Assembly: GCF_030272615.1 (NCBI RefSeq)
Contig: NC_081406.1
Location: 396,200,439-396,264,438, forward strand
From: Cryptomeria japonica
Taxonomy: Eukaryota > Streptophyta > Pinopsida > Cupressales > Cupressaceae
Direction of reading: 5' to 3'
Length of the DNA: 64,000 nt
Shown here: piece after piece, positions 9,885 to 21,572 of the stretch
Numbering within the stretch: the first letter of the stretch is position 1
Layout of the letters: each line of letters starts with the position of its first letter
Made by a program: the position numbers and the translations under genes
The notes under the pieces: model-generated
Database searches by the model: none
Told to the model about the DNA's origin: nothing
Seen by the model: only the letters and a program-made list of their open reading frames with translations

Positions 9885-11909
9885 ACCAGTACTGCACCTG
9901 TTAAAAGTACAAAAGGAAAGAGTAAAAAGTCTGATGAAGCATCTCCAGGAACAAAGAGTACTAGGGTTACCAGCAGTGTCCTAACCAAAAAGGAACCGGA
10001 GCCCAAGGTATATACTAAGAAGGAGACAAAGAAGAGAGGTAGGAAATTGATTTTGCAACCAAAGTCTGAGGGAATAGATTCTGATGAAGAACCAAAGAAA
10101 GAAAAAACAACTGATAGAATATCCAAGAAGGTAAAGGTAGTGCCAAAGGCAACTACACCTATTGATATAGCTACTTACAAACCAAATACCCATTTTGAAA
10201 GAACAATAAAGACACTAGGGAGGAATAGGTTTGACAATGTCAAAGAATATTTCGATTCCTTCACTGAAGATGAGAAAGAGCAAGTGATTCAACAGGTAAT
10301 CACTCATTTGTGTCATTACAGTAGATTTCCACATGATCTGGAAAAGGTTATTTTAATCTCTTTGTATAATATTCTTTTAGATAAATGGGAGGATGCTATA
10401 AAACTAGAAAAATAAATTATTGATGAAATATTTATACAATACTTTCCCAATTTATCTACGAATGGAATTAGTGCTTTAGTTGATTAGTAAAAAGCATATT
10501 TTGCTCTTTAAGACAAAAGATTAAAGCTTCTTAATGGTAAAAGGGCAATTATTGAAACTGAGACACATCAAATAGCTTGTGAAATCAAAAGATCAGAGGA
10601 TCTCATCCAATCTTCTAAGAATAAGGATAAAGAAGAGATAGTTGATGATGTTAATAGACCGGAAATGGATGAAGAGGATATTATTCAACCTGATGAGGTC
10701 TATCCTCTCAAGAAGAAGGATGATTCCTTTATTTTTGTTGATGATGATGTTCAGAACATAGTGGACCTATCTGGAGACAAAACTACACTAGTTATGGAGC
10801 CCCCAGCAATCACTAATGTATAGGTTACACTAGTTGAGCAACCGACACCTCAACTAAAAGTGGACAATCTATCGGCAACAAAACAACTAGAGAAACCCCA
10901 ATATCCACTGGTCATTCAAGAAATTCAGAAGGAGCCTACTGCAAATGTTGCCACATAGTCACCTGAAACTATTGTCACACAACAAGAAATGGAGAAGAAT
11001 ACAAAGAAAGCTATCATTAAGGGTGTATCCTCTGAACCGGCAAAGCAGAAACAACTTGAAGATGATGACGATGATTCTCTAAGCATATCAAGACCAATCG
11101 ATATGAATAATTTGAGCACATAAGAAATAATGAATATTGCTAATGTTATGCAATCTAAAGCGCATAAGAAGAGACTGAAAGAGAAAAGGGTTGAAGCAAA
11201 AACAATTCTGATTGCAGTAGAAATTTTGTCTGGTCTACTACCAGAAACATCTATAGCACATCTTTCTACACCCATTAGAAAACTTGGTCAGTTAGTTGTA
11301 GATGCATCTGATCAAATCAAGTCACTAGAAGATGTTGCTCAAATGTATGCTAAAAAGAGCCACAAGAAGAAATATGAAGAAAAATTGACAAAGGATATTG
11401 ATAGTAGAAAAATGGCTCTATCTCACAATAAAATTTTGTTGAGTAAAGCTATTGAAATAGGAGGAAAGTATCTTACTTCTACCTCCAATGTTACTTTCTT
11501 TTATTTTGACATTTCAAAAAGTCAAGTTGAAACAAAGCAAGAAATACAAAGGATATGCAAGGCATATGTCCCACTTCAGGACTCCATACATGCCTTTAGC
11601 AATTTTTTACATGATTTGTATAACATACTAGACAACTATGCTAATGAGAAGGCAAAGAGACTTCGATCTCTTAAAGAAATCAAGAGTATGCTCACATCAC
11701 AAGTAGACATTCTTCAGAGAGCCTACTCCAATGCAGAAGCTATTCTTGCAACTCCTGAAACCGGCACACTGGACTCAATGGAAGAATTTCATTCACAATT
11801 GACGCCTACATTTGAGTATACTGCAAACATACTGCAATCTTGGGAAAACGCTTTGTCACAAATGAAGAAGAGCTTCAATGCTATTTTTATGAGATTAGCT
11901 AATGCATGA
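9885..11909 (+). pseudogene. Element A ORF2, middle and C-terminal part (broken)
   Basis: Coding continues in the same protein after the duplication. A Lys/Ser/Thr-rich basic stretch (KSTKGKSKKSDEAS, TKKETKKRGRK) comes first, then a conserved block near FERTIKTLGRNRFDNVKEYF. An acidic and Pro/Thr-rich linker follows, then a helical C-terminus from about 11130 (MNIANVMQSKAHKKRLKEKR) ending ILQSWENALSQMKKSFNAIF. The last block aligns by eye with ILQENWDKTLAHIKQVYSEF at the end of D ORF2. Stops lie at about 10413, 10482, 10821 and 11121. The product is unknown; basic clusters could be nuclear localisation signals. Confidence 0.75.
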
Positions 11910-12156
11910 ACTTTTTTTAAGTTATTGTTATATATGCTGAACACTTTGATACAAATTTTCTATATATATATGCATATATTTTATCTTCTCAATTTGGCAT
12001 TGTTGTCAAAGGGGGAGTAGAAATATGTATGTGTGCTTTTGAAAATTTTGTATTTTTGCATGCATTAAGGGGGAGTATGAGTATATGTGTAAATTTGTTG
12101 TGTATGCACACTTAGCGGTATTACTATAAAAATTTCTAAGTGTTTCCATCAATGCC

Positions 12157-12168
12157 AAAGGGGGAGAT
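12157..12168 (+). promoter_or_regulatory. Polypurine tract of element A
   Basis: AAAGGGGGAGAT touches the 3' LTR. Similar tracts lie upstream at about 12008-12018 and 12068-12078. Three tracts within 160 bp recall the multiple polypurine tracts described for Sireviruses. Confidence 0.8.
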
Positions 12169-13239
12169 TGTTGGCTTGGTGATGATTGTAATGTATTCAT
12201 CACTTGTTGTCATTGATGAAACACTCTTACACACACATATGATTATATTGACTACCATTGTAACTTCAATTGTTTACACTATTAACCGATATGTTAGAGG
12301 TTAATCTCTAACTGGTACTTTGTGTCAATCGGAATGTACATAAGAGACAACTTGTGGTTATATTAAGTCGACATCAAGATGAAGATAAAGATGGAGATCA
12401 AGCGGAGATTCAAGGACAATGGTTCATATGTTTTATTCAAACCGATATTGAGTGTTCCAACCAATATTTGGTTATTTTTGTGATGAGTTATGATCACTTG
12501 TCTAGATACACTGTACCTAGGAAATTGTGATTTGATTTCCTTGGATCGATATAAGATTTGAATGTCTATTTAAAGACATCTTAGTGAATCATTTGAGACA
12601 TGTTATGTTATGATGTATGCATGAAGAGCGAAAGTTTTTGTTGAAGAGTGATAAGTGTTAAGATGAAGAGTGTGTTGAAGAGCAGTGTTGAATGTACTTA
12701 GAAGGATCTGATCAAGCAAGTATTGTGCTACTCGGAACAGATCAAACCATTCTTGTTTCTTTCTAACCATTACAACAAGAATAAAATCCTTTAACCGGGT
12801 AAGCTCTAACAAGCTTCAATGCATGAATCCTCTAACAAGGTGATCTAGTAGTTTGGATTCTTAAATCCTCTAGTGAGGTTACTCCTAACAAGGTACAACT
12901 CTTAATAGGGTATAAGCTTCTAATCAAGCTTTGGGATCTCTAACAAGATTCGCTCCTAGTAGAGCACTTTGTAGACCTTAACCGGTTAGTTATCTATTAC
13001 TGGAGATAGTTAACTTGTGAGTTCCATCTCACAGTGGTTTTTATCTATTTGGGTTTTCCACATATAAACACTTGTGTTATGGTGGATTATTTACTTTTTG
13101 TGGATGTTGTTATATCATTTTGGAATACATGCATTGTGTTTAAAAGCTTTGTTAAGTTCATTTACTCATTAGTGTTTAAAGTAGTTTGGTTTTTGGTGAC
13201 ATTGATTCACCCCCCTCTTAGTGCTTTTCAAGTCCATCA
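12169..13239 (+). repeat. 3' LTR of element A
   Basis: TGTTGGCTTGGTGATG...GTCCATCA, 1071 bp. It differs from the 5' LTR by scattered substitutions and by a 13-bp tandem repeat (GTTGAAGAGCAGT-like, about 12674-12690) that the 5' copy lacks. GAGAC follows at 13240-13244. Confidence 0.85.
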
Positions 13240-13244
13240 GAGAC

Positions 13245-14570
13245 TACCTAGACTCTTCTTGGTTCTCAATTTAGTTTTTCAAACTTCAATAAGAGTAACT
13301 TTGTTATCATGTAATAGATTGAAACCAGCTAATTCAAAGATATGATCCTTAATTGATTGTTCATCTATCCTAGAAATTAGTCTAATCCTAATTAATTCAT
13401 CATATAATTTTTTTGGAATGTCATTTCTAAATTGATCAACTATTGGTTCAAATTTCACACAATATAACATAAATGCTTTGATGATACTACTTTGATCTTC
13501 AACATTTGCTTTGGAATAAAGATGACCTACCTCGTTTAGACTTTTACCCTGAGCCATCGCTTCACACAAGCTCTCTACATCTAGTGGTATCTTGACTTTT
13601 TTCCTTTAGACTTTTGGACATGTATCCGGCATTGCTCATAATCATCCTTTTCTTTAGATTCAAGAACAATTGTTTGTCTTTTGGTTTCTACTAGTTTCTT
13701 TGGGGAACTGGAAGAGGGGAGCTCCTTCTGAGCAACCTTAGCTACTCCAGATTCACCAGCAAGCCTTTCAGAATGTTTGATTTCATTAATATCCTCCTCA
13801 ATAAATTTATCCTTATCCAAGGACTCTTGAATAACTTTATTCATAGCCTTTTCATGATCCTTCTTTGTATGTTCCATGCAGACCTGCAAGGACTTTTCAT
13901 CTACTGTTCCAAATCATTTTTGAGACTTGCCAACTAGACTCTACAATAGGACTTGTGCTGCACCTTTAAGCTTCACCTCAGTAGCCTCATATCTGAATGG
14001 AGGGATCCAAACCTTTCTTTGCATGACAGCCTCCATGAAGCATTTATCAGTTGTGAGTACAAATATAATGTCATTCTTGTGTTTGGCAATTACCCGCTTC
14101 AGGATCTCATCCTTTCTCTACATTTTCATCTGAAGAATGGTGAATAATGATGCAAACTCTTCCTCTCTTTCATTATCATTGATGAACCCTTTTAACTTTT
14201 CCGCAATCTAATGAGCCACCCATTTATTCGGAGACCAGAAAACCCTACCTCACCTAAGTAACTCTTGTAAAAAATAAAGTAGAATGCACAACGCTAGGGT
14301 TTAGAACTTGAAGGAATGCTTCTTCTTCTTGCATTGCACAAGATTCTCAAGGAACCATTGTTTCAAGAGCTCATAGAGATTGAAATCTTTGTTCAATTCT
14401 ATCATTTCATATGATATACTGATCGTTGTCACTGAAATAGAATTTTCCATGTTAGTGAAGCAAACCTTGTTTCCAATCATCATTGATAGATACTTGACCA
14501 TCAGATTCTAGATGGAATCAATTTATAGAGATCATTTGTTGAATGTCGCACCATTTTTCTCAATGACCTC
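13245..14570 (-). pseudogene. Element C ORF2, central part (decayed)
   Basis: On the minus strand, from 14570 down, landmarks of the family remain. MIELNKDFNLYELLKQWFLE followed by CILLYFLQELLR and VFWSP matches DFDLAEVLLQQF...ICIFFYVQNFFP...VVW in D. Lower down are an open stretch starting MQVCMEHTKKDHEKAMNKVI (13889-13581) and one starting MCEAMAQGKSLNEVGHLY (13569-13279). Several stops and shifts separate them. TRIM-2 splits it from the upstream part and element A from the downstream part. Confidence 0.65.
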
Positions 14571-14575
14571 TTTGT

Positions 14576-14908
14576 TGTTGGCAAAATGGTCAGCGCTCCT
14601 CCTAGGGTTTGTGACAAGGGACTAACCGCCTCCTATGCAATTCATATCTCTACAGTTTGTATCGAGCATTGATAGATCTGTCTTTTGATGCAATGGAAAA
14701 TTGGGCCAATAAATGGTATCAGAGCGTTGGTTCACGAGTTTGAATCCCCTCAGGTAATGCTGAGGGGGAGATTGTTGGCAAAATGGTTAGTGCTCCCCTC
14801 AGGATTTGTGACAAAGGACTAACTGCCTCCTGTGCAATCCATATCTCTACAGTTTGTATCAAGCGTTGATAGATCGGTATTTTCACACAATGGCAAATTG
14901 GGCAAACA
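14576..14908 (+). mobile_element. TRIM-2: 333-bp miniature LTR element with perfect target duplication
   Basis: LTR1 14576-14711 and LTR2 14773-14908 (136 bp each) start TGTTGGCAAAATGG; LTR2 ends GGGCAAACA. The perfect 5-bp direct repeat TTTGT flanks it (14571-14575 and 14909-14913). The inside is only about 61 bp: primer site TGGTATCAGAGC (14714-14725) and polypurine tract TGAGGGGGAGAT (14761-14772), with about 35 bp between. It encodes nothing. It sits in ORF2 of element C and must have been moved by enzymes of another element. Confidence 0.92.
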
Positions 14909-14913
14909 TTTGT

Positions 14914-15174
14914 TCTTAGCGGATTTTGGAGTTGGAATGCCCCCATAATCACTCAGATTAGTAATAACTTTCATTGCATCTTTTGTGATAAGGTGATTTT
15001 TCTCTAACCAAAGTAATTCATCATGAAACTTTCTCATTGTTATCCTAATCCATTTTTCATCATAACAAAAATCTAGAGTCATTCCATGTGTCAAGATTCT
15101 TCTCAACTAGGTTAGCGAATTTCGGTCTTACCTAACCATGCTCATTGATCAACTTCTTAATTCATCATTCCAAC
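14914..15174 (-). pseudogene. Element C ORF2, N-terminal block between E and TRIM-2
   Basis: The minus strand reads LINEHG, a stop, VRPKFANLVEKNLDTW, then after a frame change YDEKWIRITMRKFHDELLWL, followed by KNHLITKDAMKVITNLSDYG. The second block aligns with FQVKWIRYVLSRVHNGQLWL and LITKKMIHRITGLP of D ORF2. This alignment first showed that C belongs to the same family. Confidence 0.7.
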
Positions 15175-15179
15175 ATTTT

Positions 15180-16099
15180 TGAAGCAGCCATTGGTGAGGA
15201 GGGACCTCAAGGAGATCAATTTGGACCGTTCAGCAAGAGTAAACACAACGGAAACACACAAATATGATGGAGACAATACAAAACATATAGTTTTATTGCA
15301 TGAAATTTGATTACATCCAACCGGTAACAACCGGGTTACAACATACCGACACACAGGCCTGGTAGAATAAGTCACAACTGAGACCTTAAACCAAAAGATC
15401 TATCTTCTAGGAATAGTCTATCTATCTGATACTCTGATCGATTCTAATTGATTGCATTCTAAAGCATGATTACAAATATATGTATATATATATATTTATA
15501 TATATGTATATATATGTATGTATATGTATATATGTATATATATGTATATATATGTATATATATGGATATATATGTATATATATGCATATATATATATATA
15601 TCGATCCAAAGGATCTAGTCAACCCAAAAGGGATCAAAACCCAAAGAACAAGACTTAACATGCAAAAAAAACAAGGTCGACCTCTGCCAAGAGATTCCTT
15701 CAGAAAATCCAAAGGAAAAAACGTGGATCATGGGAAAAAGGTTGGCCACATGCCAAGGAACATCGAAATCAATTCTCAAGGCTCCACAAGCTTTGGAATG
15801 GGTTCCGGTAGATCACCAGAATAGGTCTCAGGCAATTGGTAACAAAAGAACAACTGGTAGCAAGAAATTGTCATGGAAACCAGTAGCGATATCTTGTCAG
15901 TAAGTGATCCAAATGAGATGCGGTCAGAAAGAACGAAAGATGATAAAGTCTTCAAGTAGAATCCAACTCCATAGGATCTGGTGAGCCAAAGTAGGGACAC
16001 AAAGAAAGAAAACTAAAACTGCAAATAGAAAACAAAATAGAAAGGAAAATGTTTTTGGTTGATGCAAGATTGCTATGAACCGGGGATGCTCCTACATCA
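15180..16099 (-). repeat. 3' LTR of element E (920 bp)
   Basis: It matches 20774-21567 along its length but is 126 bp longer, nearly all from a microsatellite at 15475-15602. It has the same TG...CA ends on the minus strand. Confidence 0.85.
15475..15602. repeat. (TA)n/(TATG)n microsatellite expanded in one LTR of E
   Basis: About 126 bp of TATATG, TATATA and related units. The matching place in the other LTR (about 21069-21091) has only some 22 bp of TA repeat. It opens long Tyr/Ile reading frames on both strands, which are artefacts. Confidence 0.92.
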
Positions 16100-16130
16100 G
16101 ACATCTGGAGTTAATTAAAAAGTGAGCCTA

Positions 16131-16325
16131 TTACTTTGCTAGGGTCAAAGGGAAACTAAGATAGTCTACCTCTACCTGAGAAATCCAAGATGAATCTTCA
16201 ACTCGTCTGCCCTTCCACTTCACAAGATATTCCTTATACTGATTGTTCTGGGTACTACGCTCAATCCTACTATCCAAAATCTCTTCAATATGATTTGGTT
16301 CCTTCCAAGGAAATTGTTTCTCCAA
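16131..16325 (-). pseudogene. Element E chromodomain (C-terminus of integrase)
   Basis: The minus strand reads IEEILDSRIERSTQNNQYKE, then YLVKWKGRRVEDSSWISQVE. The YLVKWKG...SSW core is the chromodomain hallmark that binds methylated histone tails and targets chromoviruses to heterochromatin. The aromatic Tyr and Trp of the cage are present. It ends SFPLTLAK just before the 3' LTR. Confidence 0.88.
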
Positions 16326-16365
16326 GTCTACAACATTGTCCTCACTGAATTCTGGTTCATGGTGC

Positions 16366-17599
16366 TCATGAAGATCTACAGTGTTGAATATTAGGTGAAA
16401 TACTTAGACTATCTGGTAGCTCCACTTCATATGCATTTCCAGAACCGAACTTCGTCAAAATCTTACAGGGTCCAAACTTCTTCATCTGCACCTTATTATA
16501 AGTTCCAACTGGGAATCTCTCTTTTCTTTGATATACCATCACTTCATCGCCAACTTCAAATTCCTTATGTCTCCTCTTCTCATATGCCTTCTCCTTATAT
16601 TTGTTGTTCATGTTTTCCAAATGTTGTTACACTGAATGTGCAATGCTGCCATGTGATTTGCAAAATATTCTTCTTCTGAACTCTTCCAATCTTCACTGCT
16701 AATGTCACTCAATTTTGATATTCCTCTCGGATGCACTCTAGTGAAAATCTCAAAAGGTGTTTTTCTAGTACTCCTATTCACTGAATTATTGTAGGCAAAC
16801 TCTACTTGTGCAAGGATCAAATCCCAACTTCCGGTTTTATCTCCCACTAAACATCTCAACAAATTTCCCAAACTTCGGTTAACAAATGCTATCTATCCAT
16901 CAGTCTATGGATGAAAAGTAGAACTAAACTTCAAATCTATCTTCATCTTCTTCCAAAGTGTTCTCCAAAAATAGCCAACAAACTTAGTGTCTTTGTCTAA
17001 AACTATGCTCTTAGGTAATCCATACAATCTCACCACTTCCTTGAAAAATAGGTCTACTACATGCAATGCATCTGATGTCTTCTTACAAGGTATGAAATGA
17101 GCCATTTTCAAAAATCTATCCACTACCACAATTATAGAATCATTCCCTCTTAGTGTCTTAGGCAATCCAAGTAAAAAATCCATGCTTATATCCTCCCAAG
17201 GTCTTACTGGTACTCTTAAAGGTTTATACAATCTCACATTCTGACTACTACCCTTTGCAACTTGACAAACTCTACAACTCTACACATATATCTTAACATC
17301 CTTATGAATCTGGGGCCAAAAGTACTTCTCACCCACCAATGCAACTATTTTGTCAATGCCAAAATATCCGGCTAAACCTCCACTATGTTTTTCCTAAATA
17401 TCAAATTCTCTCTCATGGAACTCTTAGGTATACACAACTGAACTCCTCTGAATAACATCCCATCCTGAATGAAATAATCCAACCATTTTCTCCTATCAAC
17501 CATAACCGGTTCCCTATGTTCTTTCCAAGGTTCTGCAAAATCTGGGTCTTCATCATACAAGGTCTTCAAATCTTCAAAACCTAATACTGTCACTCTCAT
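16366..17599 (-). pseudogene. Element E integrase (broken)
   Basis: From 17599 down: an open stretch MRVTVLGFEDLKTLYDEDPD, a zinc-binding region with GEKYFWPQIHKDV and CRVCQ (about 17340-17255), then the catalytic core. The first Asp is in [13 protein letters not shown] and the second in [13 protein letters not shown]. The HPQTDG-type motif has two stops, and the third catalytic residue appears as IAFVNR where related integrases have a Glu. The core is followed by SWDLILAQVEFAYNN and the GPCKILTKFGSGNAYEVELP C-terminal fold. Frames are broken near 17250, 16890 and 16610. Joined strands cannot be made by this copy. Confidence 0.85.
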
Positions 17600-17619
17600 C
17601 TATGTCAGCAAATTCCTTC

Positions 17620-18840
17620 TCCTACTCAAAGCATCAACGACTTTGTTAGATTTTCCACTTATATGCTTCAATACAAAGGTGTAACTCTACAATAATTCTA
17701 CTCATCTCATATGTCTTTGATTCAACTTACTCTAACTATTCAAATACTGCAAAGCTTGATGATTTGTATACAACACAAACTCCTTAGGCAATATGTAGTG
17801 TCTCCATTTCTTGAAGGATTGAATTATGGCATAAAATTATTGATCATACACTGAATATCTCTTCCAGGCATCATTCAATTTCTCACTAAAATAGGCTATT
17901 GCACTCACTTCTTGACTCAAGACTGCTCCTATTGTTGTTCCACTTCCATCACAATCCACTTGAAATACATTTTTGAAATTCGGTAAAGCTAACACAGGTT
18001 GCTCAGTCAGTTTCTGCTTTAACAATTCAAAACTTTTGTTTGCTCCGGTGGTCCACTTGAATTCCTTCTGTTCTCCTCTCATGGTCTCAGTCATGGGGTT
18101 ACAAATAGAACTGAATTTTTTTATAAACTTCTAGTAAAAACTAGCCAATCCATGAAATGATCTTACCTCCCCAATGCTTTCTGGTTTAGGCCACTCAATA
18201 TTGGATTTTACTTTCTGAGGGTCCATCTTCAAACCATCCTCAAATATCACAAATCCTAAATAGACTAACTCATCCTTCATGAAAGTGCACTTCTTGATAT
18301 TGATCAACAACTTTTCTTCTCTCAACCTCTGCAAAACTTGTCTTAATTGCAACAAATGCTCCTCTCTTGTTTTACTAAAAAATCAGTGTCGTCCAAATAC
18401 ACAATAAAAAACTTACCCAATAATTTCTTTAATACCTCATTCCTCAGCCTCAGGAAAGTACTCAGTGCATTAGTCAATCCAAAAGGCATCACAAATCATT
18501 CATATAGTCCTTTATTTTTCTTAAATGCTATCTTCCACTCATCACCTTCTCTGATCTTGATCTGATGATATCCACTCTTCAAACCTATCTTTGTAAATTA
18601 TTTTTCTCCACTCAAATAGTCCATTATGTCATTCATCCTAGGCAAAGGAAACCGGTATTTCACTATGATCTTCTTTATTGCTCTTGAATCGGTACATATT
18701 CTCCACTCTCCATTCTTCTTAGGTGCTAACACTGATGGTACTGTACAAGGGCTCAGACTCTCCCTGATCAAACCTTTCTTCAATAGCTCCTGCACTTGTC
18801 TATTTAGTTCTTCATTCTTTGATGGTGTCAACTAGTGTGC
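17620..18840 (-). pseudogene. Element E reverse transcriptase and RNase H (broken)
   Basis: On the minus strand from 18831: QELLKKGLIRESLSPCTVPS, then VLAPKKNGEWRICTDSRAIK, fingers and palm motifs of gypsy reverse transcriptase. The catalytic motif is readable as [12 protein letters not shown] near 18390. Connection and RNase H follow: KKCTFMKDELVYLGFVI (about 18280), then KGMPALPN-like FKNVFQVDCDGSGTTIGAVL near 17960. Several stops and frame changes occur (about 18600, 18340, 18130, 17830). The two catalytic Asp residues of the polymerase remain. Confidence 0.85.
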
Positions 18841-19329
18841 GGCTTTGTTAGGTAAACTAGCTCTGGGAACCAAGTCCATGCAATGATTAATACTTCTCAC
18901 AGGTGGCAATCCATTAGGTACATCATTTGAAATGATGTCCTCATATTCTATCAACAAATCTCTTATCTATTTCGGGTGCTCTCCTTCTTGTTTTGATCTC
19001 TCAGTATTCTTAGGAATTAAGGCAAAACACACATTTTCATGTCTCGATCCATCCATGAATTTCCTTCCATCTACTAAAGAGATTTTAGCATCCATACAAA
19101 CTTCATTCTTCAAAGGTTCCTCCAAAGGTAACAAGGTTTTCTTCATCCAGTTGGCCACAATAGTGTATGTATTCTTCCTCCCATTATGTATTGCCTATCT
19201 ATCAAACTGTCAAGATCTTCCCAACAAAAGATGACAAATATTCATAGGCATAATATCACATAAAACTTCATCATGATAATTCCCAATTTTCAATTTCACC
19301 AAACATTATTCACTTACTAAAAACTTATG

Positions 19330-19551
19330 TTAATCCCAAATCCATGCTATCTGATAAGGCTTAGGGTGTTTCAATCTCTCCAATTTCAACTTATTCACCA
19401 TCTCTTCTGAAACAAGATTATCTGAACTACCACTATCAATAACAACTTTACAACACTTACCGGACACCTTACATCTAGTCTTGAACAAATTATTCCTCTG
19501 CAAGGGCTCTTCATCTCCTCTGGTATGACATAAAGCTCTCCTCATCATCAA
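19330..19551 (-). pseudogene. Element E aspartic protease
   Basis: A 73-codon open stretch contains CKVVIDSGSSDNLVSEEMVN, the retropepsin active-site loop Asp-Ser-Gly. It is preceded by LFKTRCKVSGK, which fits the usual beta strand. The protease releases Gag and Pol proteins in the particle. It lies between gag and reverse transcriptase as expected. The stop after IAWIWD and frame loss upstream make this copy non-functional. Confidence 0.82.
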
Positions 19552-19555
19552 CAGT

Positions 19556-20663
19556 TATCCATCTTCCGGTTTATTGTCTGATCTAGTGGGGTTTTCTTCC
19601 ACCACTATTGTTCTTCCAGTAGCCTTTGTCTTCTTACACTCAAATGCACAATGTCCTTCTCCTCCATAGTTAAAGCAATTTCCTCTGAATGTCCTCTTGT
19701 CTTATCTTCCAAAGTTCTCATTCTGGTAACCATCTGGTTCTCTCCTCCGGTATAAATTTATATCATCCTTCCAATATGAATTACCTTCTTTTCTCACTTC
19801 CTTGTCCTTGTTATGGTCTATAATAGTTCCTCTTCCTCTGGTATATCCTCTTCCTCCTTGAAATCGCCCTTTGGTAAACCTTCTACCTCTACCTCTCTAT
19901 CTTTGCTCATGTCTTTTGTTCAATTTCTCTTCAGTCTTTAATGAATATTGGTAAGCCTCTTCAACACTCTCGAATTTGATCATACTGAGTTAGTCTTGTA
20001 TAGACATCCACAATCCATTCAAATATCTTGCAATTTGTTCAACTTCATCATCAACATGTCTGGATCTCATGTTCAACTTGTAAAATTCTTTGGTGTACTC
20101 CTTCACACTAGATTCCTTCTATCTCAGATTATGCAACTTCTAGAACAAATCCACCTGATAATTCATCGGTACAAACTTCAATTTCAACTTAGCAATCATT
20201 TGATCCCATGTCTTAATCTTCTCTTTACCTATTTTATGTCTATCAACTTGCAAATGCTCCCAGCAAAGAGATGCATGACCTTTCAATCGGGTACAGGCAT
20301 TTTTCACCTTCCTCTCTTTGTAGTGTTTTCAAAATCAAAATACTTATCCATCTTTGAGATCCAATCTATCAATTCATCTGAATCTAACTTCCCATCATAT
20401 TTTGGTGGGGTAAAATGAGGTTTAGTGTTTGCCCTAATCAAAACCCTTAAAAATCTTTCTTCATCTAGATCAACCGTCGGTAGGTTTACTTGTTCTGTTG
20501 GTGCTTTTTCTCCTTCATCTTCACTCACATCTTCAATATGTCAACCTCTTCTCTAGGCTATCTCCACAGATTATAACTAAGCTACTATTCCTCACAACAT
20601 CTCCATCATAGCAGGGTTTGCATTCCCATGCACTCCACCATTCCTAGTTCCTCTTTGCGCCAT
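19556..20663 (-). pseudogene. Element E gag (broken)
   Basis: The start is ATG at 20663 (MAQRGTRNGGVHGNANPAMM). The best-preserved part is PKYDGKLDSDELIDWISKMD near 20390, the typical gypsy Gag start of the capsid-like domain. A knuckle-like CFNYGGEGHCAFEC at about 19680-19640 has Tyr in place of the second Cys. Stops are frequent, for example after ENTTKRGR at 20304. Confidence 0.75.
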
Positions 20664-20759
20664 CGATTCATGCTAGTCCTCTGCAATTCCAGGTCCATTT
20701 CACAATCCGCCACCCTACAATAAGAAATTCAGGACATGCAACCTCTAGAATGAAACTTC

Positions 20760-20771
20760 TCTCTAATACCA
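20760..20771 (-). promoter_or_regulatory. Primer binding site of element E
   Basis: The minus strand reads TGGTATTAGAGA, two changes from the Met tRNA primer sequence TGGTATCAGAGC, 2 bp inside the 5' LTR end at 20774. Confidence 0.7.
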
Positions 20772-20773
20772 CT

Positions 20774-21567
20774 TGAAGCAGACACCGGTGAGGAGGGACC
20801 TCAAGGAGATCAATCTGGACCAGTCAGCAAGAGTAAACACAACGGAAACAAACATAAATGATGGAGGCAATGCTGAATAGATAGTTTTATTGCATGAAAT
20901 TTGATTACATCCAACATATAAAAATCAGGTTATAACATACCGGCATACAAGCCTGGTAGAATAGGTCACAACCCATACCTTGAATCAAAAGATCTATCTT
21001 CTAGGCATAGTCTATCTATCTGATACTCTAATCGATTCTAATTGATTGCATTCTAAAGCATGATTACAAACATATATATATATATATATATCCAAAGGAT
21101 CTAATTTGCCCAAAAGGGATCAAAACCCGAAGAACAAGACCAAATGTGCAAAATAAAGAAGGTTGGCCTCCGCCAAGAGATTCCTCTAAAAAATCCAAAG
21201 GATGAAATGTAGATCATGGGAAAAAGGTTAGCCACATGCCAAGGAACATATAAATCAACACTCAAGGCTTCACAAGCTTCAGAATGGGGTCTGGTAGATC
21301 ACCAGAATAGGTCTCAGGCAACCGGTAGCAAGAAATTGTCATGGAAACTAGTAGCGATATCTTGCCAGTAAGTGATCCAAATGAGATGTAGTCAGAAAGA
21401 AAGAAAGATGATGAAGTCTTCAAGTAGAATCCAACTCCATAGGATCCAGTGAGCCAAAACCAAGACACACAGAAAGGAAAATTGAAATTGCAAACAAAAA
21501 CCAAAATAGAAAGGAAAATATTTTGGTTGTTGCAAGACTACTGTGAACCAGGGATGCTCTTGCATAA
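20774..21567 (-). repeat. 5' LTR of element E (794 bp)
   Basis: Starts TTATGCAAGAGC at 21567 on the minus strand (TG mutated to TT; the 3' copy has TGATGTAGGAGC) and ends CTGCTTCA at 20774. ATTTT follows on the outer side. Confidence 0.82.
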
Positions 21568-21572
21568 ATTTT

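Larger units (their letters stand above)
2480..13239 (+). mobile_element. Element A: pol-less two-ORF LTR retrotransposon, carrying nested B
   Basis: LTRs lie at 2480-3538 and 12169-13239, flanked by the perfect 5-bp target duplication GAGAC (2475-2479 and 13240-13244). A primer site TGGTATCAGAGC follows the 5' LTR, and AAAGGGGGAGAT precedes the 3' LTR. Between them are ORF1 (coiled coil plus zinc knuckles) and ORF2 (unknown), both broken. I see no protease, integrase, reverse transcriptase or RNase H. Without the nested B segment and the 190-bp duplication it is about 7.35 kb, close to D (7.53 kb). A is inserted in ORF2 of element C in the opposite orientation. Confidence 0.88.
15180..21567 (-). 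mobile_element. Element E: Ty3/gypsy chromovirus with chromodomain
   Basis: LTRs are at 20774-21567 (5') and 15180-16099 (3'), both TGATGTAGGAGC-like to CTTCA on the minus strand, flanked by ATTTT (15175-15179 and 21568-21572). Gene order on the minus strand is gag, protease, reverse transcriptase, RNase H, integrase, chromodomain, which defines a plant chromovirus. All genes carry stops or lost catalytic residues, so it is inactive. It lies in ORF2 of element C, opening the frame after HHRKIYA-like codons. Confidence 0.9.

Noticed and set aside
14714-14750. tRNA-like sequence with GGTTCACGAGTTTGAATCCCC
   Set aside because: The part is the primer site plus chance T-arm similarity; no acceptor or anticodon arms are found, so not a tRNA gene.
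15480-15824. Long Tyr/Ile/Met-rich reading frames on both strands
   Set aside because: Produced by the TA/TATG microsatellite in the LTR of E; no protein features.
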